DNA of 64,000 nt. Source: a virus. Both the position numbers and the translations under genes were made by a program. Location of the stretch: positions 62,001 to 126,000 of the IMG/VR virus record IMGVR_UViG_3300025316_000590; one strand, given 5' to 3'. Of this stretch, positions 8,616 to 17,777 are shown piece by piece. Below the pieces are notes generated by a model, which saw only the letters and a program-made list of their open reading frames with translations, ran no database searches and was not told where the DNA came from. The stretch's first letter is position 1. Each line of letters opens with the position of its first letter.

Positions 8616-9017
8616 ATGGACGTGCCAGGAACTGATACCGCAATTCGCATGGCTGAGCACCGTGGTTACGAAGCTGTGCTCCTAACAATCGTCGTCATAG
8701 CCTGCCTGCTTCTGGTTGGTGTTCTTATCCGCTGGCTCATGAAAAGCCAGGACGCCCGTTACGCTGATCTGACCACCGACAAAAACCGGCTGGAGAATCG
8801 TGTTTCGGAATTGGAGAAGTTCGTCGAGACCACGATGCTGGAGCAGGTGCGGCAATGCACTATGGCTATACAGTCGAATACGGCGGCGGTGGAAACACTG
8901 AATAAGGCTTTAGATAATCGGCCATGTATGCTCGACCACGAGAAACAAACCACTTTAATCCAAGCTATCGCTATGGAGGCTGCGAAGGAGTCATCCGAAG
9001 CGAGGCAGGGTAGGTAA
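8616..9017 (+). CDS. Membrane-anchored coiled-coil protein, holin or spanin candidate
   Basis: 133 residues. One transmembrane helix (about residues 19-42, VLLTIVVIACLLLVGVLIRWL) is followed by a heptad-like coiled coil (LTTDKNRLENRVSELEKFVE). Ribosome site AGAAAGGACATC. Placement beside the peptidase and other one-helix proteins suggests a lysis function; a structural membrane protein is the alternative. Confidence 0.65.
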   Translation: MDVPGTDTAIRMAEHRGYEAVLLTIVVIACLLLVGVLIRWLMKSQDARYADLTTDKNRLENRVSELEKFVETTMLEQVRQCTMAIQSNTAAVETLNKALDNRPCMLDHEKQTTLIQAIAMEAAKESSEARQGR

Positions 9018-9054
9018 ACGAACCAAGGAGACCGCCCTCCTGAGCGCGAAGAAA

Positions 9055-9168
9055 ACCGTGCCCTGGATCCAAGCCTGGGATCAGAAGGGCAACATGGTGA
9101 TCGACCAGGAGCTTCCCGGTACGGTCACCGACACCCTCAGTCTCCTCAAGAAGTACGTGAGCGAGTAA
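9055..9168 (+). pseudogene. Remnant of the C-terminus of the Ig-like domain protein
   Basis: An open stretch without its own start encodes PWIQAWDQKGNMVIDQELP and a tail ending in LLKKY. It matches the last ~35 residues of the gene ending at 7117 (PWIRAWDTKGELVIDQSLP). Homology begins abruptly near 9061. A truncated peptidase copy follows, in the same order as the intact pair. Confidence 0.8.
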
Positions 9169-9202
9169 TCATCAACCATCCACACTCCGGAGAGAAAGTA
9201 CC

Positions 9203-9643
9203 ATGTCTGCGTTTCCTTATCTCGTCATGACCTCCCGCAACCGTCGCCAGTATTCGGCGACCAAGGCATCCCGTGGTGCGCCAAACGGCACGGGCTACAA
9301 GGGATGGTATAACCCGAACCAGCCCCGCATCATGGAGGCCGGTGAGCCCCTGAACGCCATCATCCCCCGCGATGAATGGATCGAACGCATCACCACGGGC
9401 CAGGGCAGCATGCTGTCCGACATCGTGAAGCAGGCGGGCATCCCCGTGAAAAATCAGGACGGACTCGGCTACTGCTGGGTCTATGGATCCACGTCATGCG
9501 TCGAGGAGCGAAAGCAGCGACTCACAAAGCTGGAGCTGATCTCTGACGGTCATACCAAACAACTAGCCTGGTTTGAGCAGGTGCTTCGTCGTTGTTCGTC
9601 GTGCCAGCGCGCATCGCAGGAAATAGATAAGGGCGGATCATGA
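9203..9643 (+). CDS. Truncated duplicate of the papain-like peptidase fused to an unrelated tail
   Basis: 146 residues. Residues 1-98 closely match the peptidase at 7153 (MSAFPYLVMTSRNRRQYSATKAS), including the Cys motif (GLGYCWVYGSTSC). The frame then switches to an unrelated tail starting EERKQRLTKLELISDG with HTKQLAWFEQVLRRC. Histidine and asparagine of the triad are lost, so it cannot be an active C1 peptidase. It keeps a good ribosome site (CCGGAGAGAAAGTACC) and couples to the next gene by ATGA. It may be a relic or may have gained a new role. Confidence 0.75.
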   Translation: MSAFPYLVMTSRNRRQYSATKASRGAPNGTGYKGWYNPNQPRIMEAGEPLNAIIPRDEWIERITTGQGSMLSDIVKQAGIPVKNQDGLGYCWVYGSTSCVEERKQRLTKLELISDGHTKQLAWFEQVLRRCSSCQRASQEIDKGGS

Positions 9644-9975
9644 TCGAAAAGATTCTAAGCAAGATCGCGGATATCGTCGATCGTGTATTCAAGTCGGGGC
9701 TCGCTAAGGAGCTGCTGCATGCGACGTGGTTCCCATCCGCGATGCTTGGGATTTTGATCGTCGCGTTATTCACGGTCGCCCAGCGGGGATACATCGATAC
9801 GCCCAAGAAGAATCATGAGCTGATCCAGCACAACACGGATCAGTTGAATAGCATTCAGGAAGAGCTGTCGACGCGCAAGAAGAAGTTTGAGCGGCTGGAG
9901 GCCGAGGACGTTAAGATAAAGGCGAAGATCGTCGAGCTATGTCCCGACAAGAACGCGAAGGCGGGGCCTAAATGA
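9640..9975 (+). CDS. Single-helix membrane protein with coiled coil
   Basis: 111 residues: an amphipathic N-terminal helix, one transmembrane segment (about residues 31-48, WFPSAMLGILIVALFTVA), then a charged coiled coil (NSIQEELSTRKKKFERLEAE). ATGA overlaps on both sides show a tight three-gene operon with the truncated peptidase and the following two-helix protein. Inner-membrane spanin or holin partner is a reasonable guess. Confidence 0.65.
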   Translation: MIEKILSKIADIVDRVFKSGLAKELLHATWFPSAMLGILIVALFTVAQRGYIDTPKKNHELIQHNTDQLNSIQEELSTRKKKFERLEAEDVKIKAKIVELCPDKNAKAGPK

Positions 9976-10190
9976 ACTATCTCAACTACTCGATTGCCAT
10001 CATACTCGGATCGCTTTGCGGAGGCCTCCTGTGGGATGCTTTTCTCGCATTTCGCGGGAAGTTGCGCGACGGATGCGATTACTGCGATGGACTGCGGGCC
10101 ATCAACAGATACACGGGCGGCCTACTCGCCCTCATCCTGCTGGCGATCTGGTGGCATTGTTTTGGTTGGATACCTGAAAATTGGAGATAA
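9972..10190 (+). CDS. Two-helix membrane protein, holin candidate
   Basis: 72 residues with two transmembrane helices (about 7-26 and 48-65) separated by a short charged loop with CDYC. Size and topology fit a class II holin. It starts by a 4-base overlap with the gene before. Confidence 0.6.
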   Translation: MNYLNYSIAIILGSLCGGLLWDAFLAFRGKLRDGCDYCDGLRAINRYTGGLLALILLAIWWHCFGWIPENWR

Positions 10191-10193
10191 ATT

Positions 10194-10538
10194 ATGTCTA
10201 ATCCGTTTATTTTAGTTACCACCCCTCCCACCCCCGAGCAGATCAAGTCCGCAAAGCTAGAACTAGAGCAGGTGCGGTTGATCCAGGACGGGCAGGCACT
10301 CTTGCAGCAATCGCTTGATGTCGTGACGAAGCAATGGGAAGGAGTCTGGAACAATCCCGTGTTTACCCCCGCCGAAAAGCTGTCGGCGATGGGCACGAAT
10401 GCCTGTGCGATCTTCGACACGTCGGCGATTTTCACGGCGGCAATCTACTCGATCGACTCGTCATTGCTCGACGCGAAATACTTGTCGGCAGGCTTGCCGT
10501 ACACCCGTCACGATGATGGCACGATTACACTGGCATAG
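10194..10538 (+). CDS. Hypothetical virion-region protein
   Basis: 114 residues; a helical middle (KSAKLELEQVRLIQDGQALL), no signal or membrane segment. Start follows TTGGAGATAAATT. Placement before the fibre-like gene suggests a virion or assembly role. No family recognised. Confidence 0.55.
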   Translation: MSNPFILVTTPPTPEQIKSAKLELEQVRLIQDGQALLQQSLDVVTKQWEGVWNNPVFTPAEKLSAMGTNACAIFDTSAIFTAAIYSIDSSLLDAKYLSAGLPYTRHDDGTITLA

Positions 10539-10548
10539 GAGTTAGGTT

Positions 10549-12876
10549 ATGTCAATAGCTGCTGCCGGAAATGGTGACTGGAACAGTATCACTCCAAATG
10601 CACCCTGGCCGAGTGGGACCATTCCCACTATCACGGATGCCGTGGACCTGAATGGGAAAGCAGTCACGCTTGCCGCCACCGCCAACTGTCTCTCCCTAGT
10701 CAACGGCACTGGCACCGGCACGCTCACGATGGGCAACAATTCCATATTGAACTGTGCCACAATCACCACAGCGGCTCAGGTGATCGTCAATGGCACGAAT
10801 TGTGTCATCAATGCTCAAACCATCACTGCCACGACTGTCACTGCAATCTTTGTCAACGATGGATGCTCTGTTTCGGGGACCGGAAATATAACTGGTGGTT
10901 CTTCCGGCTCTGTTTATGGAATGGATTTATCTGGCTCTGGTGGCAACGCATTAGCTGGCACAGTAATTTCATGGTATGGAAATGTTACGGGTGGGGCTGG
11001 TTCTAGTTCTGCTGGTTTATATAGCAGAAATGGCGTAGTGCGATCCTGGTTCGGTAATGTTACAGCTGGTGGGTCCGCCAGTGCATACGGAGTATATTTT
11101 GGATATTCTGCATTCGCCGGAGCAGGGATAATCTATAACTGGTATGGGGATATTCGAGCGACTACTATAATTGGACTTTATCTTAATCATGGCGCAACTG
11201 TGGTTTCCTGGTATGGAAACGTCTACGGCGGAACTGCTAATGGTGCTTATGGGATCAATAATGTTTCATCTACTCAAAATATCTATTCCTGGTATGGAAA
11301 CGTCTACGGCGGAACCGTTTCAGGTGCTCATGGGGTCAGTTTTGGCAATCAGAGTCTTGCTATTTATTCATGGGTAGGTGACATATTCGCTACGGTAGTT
11401 GGAGCTTACGGCGTCTATACCTCTAACTCCAGCGGTAATACAGGTATTTTGTCATGGTACGGAAACCTTCACGCAAACACTGGTTGCTATGCAGTTTATT
11501 GCACTTCAACGAGTGGTACTAGAGTATTCTATACCAGCATAGCTTGTCCAGCAGCGGCAGCGTATCAGGCAACTCCAACTCTGAATGCCGCACTCGTAAC
11601 GGCGGCTTGGCAAGTTATGATGTTCGGCGGCAATGTCTATACCATCGCCTATACCGGTGATGCCGTTGTTCCGAACCCTACCACGATTGACGGATACCTA
11701 ATCACATCTGCCAAGAGCTATCAATTGGCCACAGGCACGGGAACCATCGTCGATCCCTCCACTGTGCTAGTGGGGGCAGCGGGGTATCCTACAGGAACCC
11801 GCGTGGACTGCCCCACTGCCGACGCCCGACACAAGGGGATCGGATATTACAAGGCAGGTGGTGCTAGCGATGGAACCTGTTATGTTCCAGCCGCGGCCAA
11901 TGTGCGATCTGGAATTAGCGTCGATGCTACATCTGGAACCTGCATAGTGCCAGCCGCTTCCAGTGTGGCTTATGGCGTGCCGGTGGACGTTAGTCCCGGA
12001 GTTGGAACTGCGGTGCTGACGGCACAAGCGGCACAGAACGCCGCAACCACCGCGCTCGGGGTAGCAGGATTCTCTGGTGCAACTCCGGACACTATTCCAG
12101 AGAAGATTACCAAAGCACTGAATCTACAAAGCACGACTGCCGCGACTAAGGCCGCCGGAGAAGCGGGCGGGCTGGCGTTGTCGGATATAATCCAGATGTT
12201 TGGAATTGCCGGTATTCGGATGATTGGGAACCGCCCAAGTGGTGCTGCGTTCGATTACTCGTTTTATCCGTCTGAGGCTGGTGATTCCGGTGGTGTGTAT
12301 TGGACCACAACGGACCAATTATCGTATATTACGATTGCTGGGACAGGTGCTTATTGGACCATGGCCAGTTCCGAGGGAGATAGCATAACGGGAATTAGCT
12401 TAAGTCGCGGAATCCTATATAATTGGACGGTGACCTCTGGGGGAAGTAGCGAGATCTCCAACATCACCGCCATCACCATCCAAGACGCCGCCACCGCCGC
12501 CATGCTGGGCGGCATCCAGGGATATCTGCCCGCCGTATCCCAGGTATCCATCAGCGGCAGCAAGGCCGCGGGCCTGGACGGGGTCTATAACATCAACGTC
12601 GGGGTCATTCACAATGGCACCCTTGTGTTCTTCAATAGTGCCGGCACCGCAGCCGTGTACAGCAGCACTGCCCTGGGCGTGTGGGTCGCCGCGGCTGTGA
12701 CATCGGCCACCGCTATCGGCATTACAGACTCCCCCACGAACGGCCTTCGTGGCAACACCGGCCCGTATCCCACGGACGGCGTGTGGGGCGGCATGGGATC
12801 ATACGCAACGAACATCGGTAACATCACAACTCTGGGTGTAGTACCGACCCTGACCAAAATTACTCAAAGGCGTTAA
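10549..12876 (+). CDS. Repeat-rich beta-solenoid protein, fibre or adhesin candidate
   Basis: 775 residues, rich in Gly, Ser, Thr and Ala. Residues about 130-330 hold repeats of about 27 residues with a core SWYGNVYGGTxxGAYGV, as expected of a beta-solenoid. A glycine-rich, less regular C-terminal half follows and includes VYNINVGVIHNG. The repeat region is less GC-rich than its neighbours. Start follows TAGGAGTTAGGTT. Likely a receptor-binding or tail-associated fibre. Confidence 0.65.
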   Translation: MSIAAAGNGDWNSITPNAPWPSGTIPTITDAVDLNGKAVTLAATANCLSLVNGTGTGTLTMGNNSILNCATITTAAQVIVNGTNCVINAQTITATTVTAIFVNDGCSVSGTGNITGGSSGSVYGMDLSGSGGNALAGTVISWYGNVTGGAGSSSAGLYSRNGVVRSWFGNVTAGGSASAYGVYFGYSAFAGAGIIYNWYGDIRATTIIGLYLNHGATVVSWYGNVYGGTANGAYGINNVSSTQNIYSWYGNVYGGTVSGAHGVSFGNQSLAIYSWVGDIFATVVGAYGVYTSNSSGNTGILSWYGNLHANTGCYAVYCTSTSGTRVFYTSIACPAAAAYQATPTLNAALVTAAWQVMMFGGNVYTIAYTGDAVVPNPTTIDGYLITSAKSYQLATGTGTIVDPSTVLVGAAGYPTGTRVDCPTADARHKGIGYYKAGGASDGTCYVPAAANVRSGISVDATSGTCIVPAASSVAYGVPVDVSPGVGTAVLTAQAAQNAATTALGVAGFSGATPDTIPEKITKALNLQSTTAATKAAGEAGGLALSDIIQMFGIAGIRMIGNRPSGAAFDYSFYPSEAGDSGGVYWTTTDQLSYITIAGTGAYWTMASSEGDSITGISLSRGILYNWTVTSGGSSEISNITAITIQDAATAAMLGGIQGYLPAVSQVSISGSKAAGLDGVYNINVGVIHNGTLVFFNSAGTAAVYSSTALGVWVAAAVTSATAIGITDSPTNGLRGNTGPYPTDGVWGGMGSYATNIGNITTLGVVPTLTKITQRR
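11206..11310 (+). repeat. 81-bp tandem repeat inside the solenoid gene
   Basis: The string TCCTGGTATGGAAACGTCTA occurs at 11206 and 11287, 81 bases (27 codons) apart, and continues identically for several more bases. Weaker copies lie on either side (about 10970 to 11470). Confidence 0.7.
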
Positions 12877-12878
12877 TC

Positions 12879-13520
12879 ATGAGCACGGGCACGATCACGA
12901 GCGCAAGTGGAATCACGGTGACGGCATCGGGCCGATATCACGCTATCGACGACGTGGCATTGTGTTTTGGCATCGACAATATCGTGATCTGGTTGCGGCT
13001 GGGAGCGAGCGACACCGGCGACACGGTCGTGAACGGCGCAGTAACCGTGAAGGGTACGATGAGCGCACGAGCCCAGCACATCATTAACTGGACGGAGAGC
13101 CTAGTGGATTCCTGGTTCCGCCGCAGCCGCTACCTGACGCCGTTCACCCTGCCGCCACCGCTGGAGGTCGAGGAGATATGCTCGCACCTGAGCGGCAGTA
13201 AGATGTACGAACCGCGAACCACTGACGACTACAGCGGTGAGGGTGGGGCGTCGCCCCTGAAGACCTTCGTGATGGCCAAGCGGAAAGAAGCTATGGACAC
13301 CATCAAGCAAATCCTCGCCGGGAAGATGGAACTTAACGCGGCCCTGGATCCCAGTATCACCGAGGCTCCAGCCCTGGTGCGAACGGATAGCATGCGTATG
13401 CACCAAGTTCGCAGCCAGGAGATCAACCTCGATGCCTTGGCAAACATGATACTGACCTCGGACGGCGGCCAGCAGGCGTGCTTCAGCGATGGTAGTCCGC
13501 CGCCTCCCACGGGATGGTAA
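12879..13520 (+). CDS. Head-tail connector-like protein (Gp36/DUF1320-like)
   Basis: 213 residues. The middle (NWTESLVDSWFRRSRYLTPF, then EVEEICSHLSGSKMY and KRKEAMDTIKQILAGKMEL) has the order of motifs seen in Gp36-type head completion proteins: an R-Y-x-P helix, a hydrophobic helix and a K-x2-A-x2-I-x3-G helix. It would join the neck. The match is by eye and distant. Confidence 0.5.
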   Translation: MSTGTITSASGITVTASGRYHAIDDVALCFGIDNIVIWLRLGASDTGDTVVNGAVTVKGTMSARAQHIINWTESLVDSWFRRSRYLTPFTLPPPLEVEEICSHLSGSKMYEPRTTDDYSGEGGASPLKTFVMAKRKEAMDTIKQILAGKMELNAALDPSITEAPALVRTDSMRMHQVRSQEINLDALANMILTSDGGQQACFSDGSPPPPTGW

Positions 13521-13545
13521 CCGATTAGTTTGCGGGAGTGTTCTA

Positions 13546-14124
13546 ATGTCCTTAGTCATCGGAAATGATCCATTCAGCCTAGCGTTCACCGGCCTGTGGA
13601 GCACGCTTAACGCGTCGCCCGCGTTTACGTCGGTGGTTCCTACGACGAACCAGATCCACTACGATATGGGGAATCGTCAGCCCGAGAAGGTAATGGGACC
13701 GGCATCAAATGAACTGCCTGCCGACCGACCTCTGGTGCGTATCCAGCCGCGGGGCGGTGTATCGTACCTGCCAAGCGGCATCGCGTCGAACAGTACCAAG
13801 CTCGTCAAGCGATATCAGATACTGGTGGCCCTCGGTGATCTGCGTGTAAATGTCTGGCTCCATCCGCTACAATTCATCATTGTTGGTGCGCTGGCTAACT
13901 GGGAAACCTACCTCACGACGCTGACGTGGCAGGGGCGGGTATGTACAGACCAGTTCATCAAGGTGCTGCGTGTGGATGATATACCAGAGGGCAAGAACCT
14001 CGCCGACGCAGCGAAGGGCATTAATACATGGGCGGCCTTATTTAACATATCATTGGAGATGTGGTTCACTACCAGGAACTTGATAGCCCTACAACCCGGC
14101 GATATCAGCATAGGAGAATTTTAA
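13546..14124 (+). CDS. Hypothetical minor tail or tail completion protein
   Basis: 192 residues from the ATG after TTTGCGGGAGTGTTCTA; a longer in-frame start would overlap the previous gene. Contains a conserved-looking W-x-T-L-N-A-S-P start and beta-rich middle (RIQPRGGVSYLP). Position between connector and tail genes suggests tail completion. No firm family. Confidence 0.5.
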   Translation: MSLVIGNDPFSLAFTGLWSTLNASPAFTSVVPTTNQIHYDMGNRQPEKVMGPASNELPADRPLVRIQPRGGVSYLPSGIASNSTKLVKRYQILVALGDLRVNVWLHPLQFIIVGALANWETYLTTLTWQGRVCTDQFIKVLRVDDIPEGKNLADAAKGINTWAALFNISLEMWFTTRNLIALQPGDISIGEF

Positions 14125-14127
14125 GTT

Positions 14128-15300
14128 ATGAGTATGATCAACGACAACCTTACGGTCACGGGCACGCTTCAGGCCGGTACTACCGTGCTGTCCGCTGGGT
14201 GTGTGAACGACACAATCGTCGCCCAGAACGCGGGTATCGCCGCCGCCAAATTGTGGCATCGCTATCGTAAGTCGCACGGGCCTGACGCCATTCTCATTCC
14301 AGGCACGAACTGCCTGCACCTCGTGCAGACGACCAACGGGGCAACGCTGAACAGCGTCTACTTCGGGGCTCGGCTGATCGATACGAACGCCGCCCACACG
14401 TCGAACGTGGTGCTGGACGTGCGACGCAACGGCGTATCGGTACTTAGCTCGCCCGGCCCGATGTTCTTCGGATCAGCGGGCTGGTCTCCAGCCTCCTGGG
14501 CCGCGGGCAACGGCGACGGTGCGGCTGGAGTCTATCTGGTGGGTCAAGTGGTGCAGGACAACGCCACAGGCGGCAACGGGTACTTCTACGTCGCCGTGGT
14601 GGCAGGCGGCGGGGCAACAGCACCGCACTTGGACGTTTGGTCGACAGGCAGCCCAACAAACCACTGGCTCCAGGTGGCGAACGCGGGAATTACAGCATCG
14701 GCGGGTGGCGGCGGGAACCGCTTGGCTTTGTGCGTACCGACGCTGATCTTGTCCACGCTGAGCCAGTATGATTGGCTCGACTTTGTTATCATATCGACTT
14801 ACCCAGGCGCACCGACCATCGCTACCGCAACCATCAGCGTGACTGGCAGCAACGCGACTACGATCAAAACGGCGGCAACTCTGTCAGCCGGGCAGACCGG
14901 CACGATGCTCACGGGCGGGCAAGCGGGCCGGTACTTTACCGTGGTTTCAGGATCAGCCCCAACTTATACGGTCACGAGCAACTTCGCCAACACGGCGGGC
15001 ACTACGGCCCTGTGGCCCGCCGCCGGCGACGCTATTTGCCTGAGTACGATATCGAACGTGGGCGTAAGCACGCCCACCCTTATCTACACCGCGGCTACCT
15101 TGACTGCGGGTCAGCCGTACTCGCTCAGCAGCGGGGCTCAAGCCGGTCGGTACTTTACCGTGGTTTCAGGGCCTGTCGGTGGGGCTTACGTGGTCACCAG
15201 TAACATGACGGCTGGGCCGCAGCCCGGTGATATCATTGGACTTGGTATCATACCGCAGGGGCTGTATGGTTGTGTGGAAGTCGAAGAGGCTGCCCTGTGA
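14128..15300 (+). CDS. Hypothetical virion protein with internal duplication
   Basis: 390 residues. The C-terminal third has two related beta units sharing the string AGRYFTVVSG (near residues 271 and 341). The N-terminal part (MSMINDNLTVTGTLQAGTTV) resembles phage tail proteins with repeated beta strands. RBS TAGGAGAATTTT. Likely tail or fibre-associated. Confidence 0.55.
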   Translation: MSMINDNLTVTGTLQAGTTVLSAGCVNDTIVAQNAGIAAAKLWHRYRKSHGPDAILIPGTNCLHLVQTTNGATLNSVYFGARLIDTNAAHTSNVVLDVRRNGVSVLSSPGPMFFGSAGWSPASWAAGNGDGAAGVYLVGQVVQDNATGGNGYFYVAVVAGGGATAPHLDVWSTGSPTNHWLQVANAGITASAGGGGNRLALCVPTLILSTLSQYDWLDFVIISTYPGAPTIATATISVTGSNATTIKTAATLSAGQTGTMLTGGQAGRYFTVVSGSAPTYTVTSNFANTAGTTALWPAAGDAICLSTISNVGVSTPTLIYTAATLTAGQPYSLSSGAQAGRYFTVVSGPVGGAYVVTSNMTAGPQPGDIIGLGIIPQGLYGCVEVEEAAL

Positions 15301-15944
15301 AATTGAATGTGAAGTGCAAAATCGATATGTCGGGATTCCGCAACCTGCGTGATCGCGTCGTTCGTATTGCACGTAAGGATACTTCAGGTGATGCTGCTCT
15401 GGAGGAGCTTGATCGTTCGTGGATGCGGCGGGTTCGGCAGTTCGTTGCCGATCATTTCGCAAAATCATCACAGGGTGGTGGCGACTGGACGGCTCTAGCC
15501 GAAGCAACCATGAAAGCCCGTGCCCGTGAGGTGAACGCCATCCGCGAGGCCCACGGGCAGAAGCCACTTAAGCTGGCCCGCACGAAGGGCGGAGAAGTAT
15601 CACCAAGACGGAATCCAAATTCTGTCTCGCTTGGTGGGGGCAATTTCCCTATACTGGACGCTAATGGTACTTTGCGTGACGCGGTATCGTCCTTGGATGA
15701 TGGATCGTCGATCATACAAGAGGCGAGCCCCTTGTTGGGGCGAGGTGGCCTTTTGTTCGTCGGCGGCGAGGCTGATGGTGGAATACTTACGTCAGAATTA
15801 GCAGCCATTCATCAACAGGGTAACGACCGCATGCCACCACGTGAGATCATCCCCGAAGAACTGGATGAAGACTGCAAGGCCGGTATGATGGAAGACTTGC
15901 AGGAAGCCATAAAACGAATCAAAGAAGAAACAAAGATTAAATAG
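15297..15944 (+). CDS. Tail completion / virion morphogenesis protein (gpS-like)
   Basis: 215 residues from a GTG that overlaps the previous stop by 4 bases. Features of the phage virion morphogenesis family: WTALAEATMKAR, a leucine-rich LDANGTLRDAVSS, the IHQQGN motif and MPPREIIPEE near the end. These proteins finish the tail so that it can join the head. Direct coupling to the gene before supports the start. Confidence 0.75.
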   Translation: MKLNVKCKIDMSGFRNLRDRVVRIARKDTSGDAALEELDRSWMRRVRQFVADHFAKSSQGGGDWTALAEATMKARAREVNAIREAHGQKPLKLARTKGGEVSPRRNPNSVSLGGGNFPILDANGTLRDAVSSLDDGSSIIQEASPLLGRGGLLFVGGEADGGILTSELAAIHQQGNDRMPPREIIPEELDEDCKAGMMEDLQEAIKRIKEETKIK

Positions 15945-15953
15945 GAGCATGCA

Positions 15954-16457
15954 ATGCCTACGCCAGTTGGACTTCGTCCCCTTCTCATCGCCAAGAACTA
16001 CACCATCAATGGTGTACAGTTGCCCGCCCTTAACCTATCGGCCACATCCGCAGACGGTGACCAGGTGGGTCCGGTTACGATTCCGAACGCTGGTGCGGGT
16101 ATCGTGGGTGTGGCTCAAACCATCAACGCCCTTAACGGGCTGATTTCGGCCAACGCCGTGATGGTCTACTTGCTCGCCACTGGTGCTGACGTCGAGGTCG
16201 ATATTACAGCATCTGGTGGTCCAGCGACAACGTATAAGTTCTGCCTCACGGCGGGCGTCCCGTATATGTGGGATGCCGCGTCAGGCGGAACCAATCCGCT
16301 CACGCTGGCCGGCACTACGGTTACGGCAACCACGGCGACGAACCGCGGATCGAGCGGAGCGTCGGGAACCAGCGGCACTGGAGCAACGAACTGGGGTTTG
16401 ACGCCGACCAGTGCAAACGCCGCCACCCTGGTCATGTACATTGAGGTTAACTCGTAA
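15954..16457 (+). CDS. Hypothetical virion protein
   Basis: 167 residues, Ala/Thr/Gly/Val-rich and mostly beta, with a Gly/Ser stretch (RGSSGASGTSGTG). Ribosome site AATAGGAGCATGCA. Composition and position before the tail tube candidate suggest a structural protein. Confidence 0.5.
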   Translation: MPTPVGLRPLLIAKNYTINGVQLPALNLSATSADGDQVGPVTIPNAGAGIVGVAQTINALNGLISANAVMVYLLATGADVEVDITASGGPATTYKFCLTAGVPYMWDAASGGTNPLTLAGTTVTATTATNRGSSGASGTSGTGATNWGLTPTSANAATLVMYIEVNS

Positions 16458-16498
16458 TCTTACACGCAACAGCAAACTAAAAATCGAGGGAGTATATC

Positions 16499-17668
16499 AT
16501 GCCCGCAACATTAACCGTCTATTCCGGCATCAACGGCTTTGTCGGAAACGCTGCCGACAGTGCGGTGTCACTGCCCGCCGCTCCGACCAATACGATTAAT
16601 GCCATCGGCAAGTGGGACATCAACCACAAGGCCGAGCTATCGGAGGTCGCGTCATCGGCTACGGCTCAGGCGATGGACCGCGTGGCGGGCAACGACGACT
16701 GGGACGGAAATTACATGGCCTATGGTGATTCGCCCGCGTACTTTCCGGGCGACTTCCTCATGATTTACGGGTTTGTGACGTCGAGCACCGTAGGCCCGCT
16801 GGCCAAGTACATGAGTGGCCGCGGCATCGTCGATGAGGTCAGCGTCAAGCTGGATATCGAGGGTGCGAAGGAAATCGAGCATAGCGTCAAGATGTCGTGT
16901 GCCTACAACGGCATTGCCAACGGACAGCTCAATCCCAGTGCGACGGAGGTACTGGCTCCTTACGACAGCAGCCCCATGAACGTGGCGAGTGCCGCGGGAT
17001 GCGTGGTGGCCATCGCCCTGCCCGCATCCACACCCGCAAGCCAGACATGGTATGTTCTCAAGGACGTGCGGTCGGTAGACTTGTCCCTGAAGACGTCCAA
17101 CAAGAACTACCACTCCAGCGCGACAGCCAACCTCGACCAGAGCATCGCCACGGGCGGGTCGCCGGGTGGCATCTGGCGTAACTGGTGCGGTCGCGTGCGA
17201 GGCAATATGGACGCCACGGTCAGCGTGACGCAGTACGCCATCCCCGAAGAACTTATCCCGAACAAGGCCATTCTTGGCGTTCGTATCTACACGACGCCGC
17301 CGCCGTTGACTGAATTCTCGGCGGGTGCCACGTTCCTTCGATTGGACGGCACGACCAGCAACAGCGCACCGGGCATCGCAGTCACGGGAACCCTGCAGAA
17401 CAGCAGCGCGGCTCGTTATTGGGAAGTCGACTGGATCCAGTTCCAGGCACACTCAGGCATCGAGGTTGACCGCAAGACAGCGAATATCCTCGGGGCAACA
17501 ACCAACGGCGGCCTTAAGGCCGTGGCCAATATCAGCAACCTGTACCTGACCGCCAGCGGTGGTACACCGACGTTTGGCATGATCAAACCGCCGGCATACG
17601 GCAGCGTGGGATCGTCCTACCTGACGCCCGCAACGTACTGGTGGCCCTGGACGCTACCTCGCAGTTGA
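16499..17668 (+). CDS. Major tail tube protein candidate
   Basis: 389 residues, beta-rich, immediately before two tail-assembly-chaperone-like genes and the tape measure, the classical site of the major tail protein. It contains KWDINHKAELSEV near the start, often seen in tail tube N-terminal strands, and a long beta middle (VDEVSVKLDIEG). Preceded by GAGGGAGTATATC. No sheath gene is visible in the window. Confidence 0.6.
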   Translation: MPATLTVYSGINGFVGNAADSAVSLPAAPTNTINAIGKWDINHKAELSEVASSATAQAMDRVAGNDDWDGNYMAYGDSPAYFPGDFLMIYGFVTSSTVGPLAKYMSGRGIVDEVSVKLDIEGAKEIEHSVKMSCAYNGIANGQLNPSATEVLAPYDSSPMNVASAAGCVVAIALPASTPASQTWYVLKDVRSVDLSLKTSNKNYHSSATANLDQSIATGGSPGGIWRNWCGRVRGNMDATVSVTQYAIPEELIPNKAILGVRIYTTPPPLTEFSAGATFLRLDGTTSNSAPGIAVTGTLQNSSAARYWEVDWIQFQAHSGIEVDRKTANILGATTNGGLKAVANISNLYLTASGGTPTFGMIKPPAYGSVGSSYLTPATYWWPWTLPRS

Positions 17669-17777
17669 TTCAATGGCTGGGGGCGGCGGTCGGCCTGGAT
17701 GATTCGGCTTCCGGGTAAGATGACCTCCGCCGTGCCCCAGCCTAAAATAGTTCCTTCATCATCTAAAGGAGAATATA

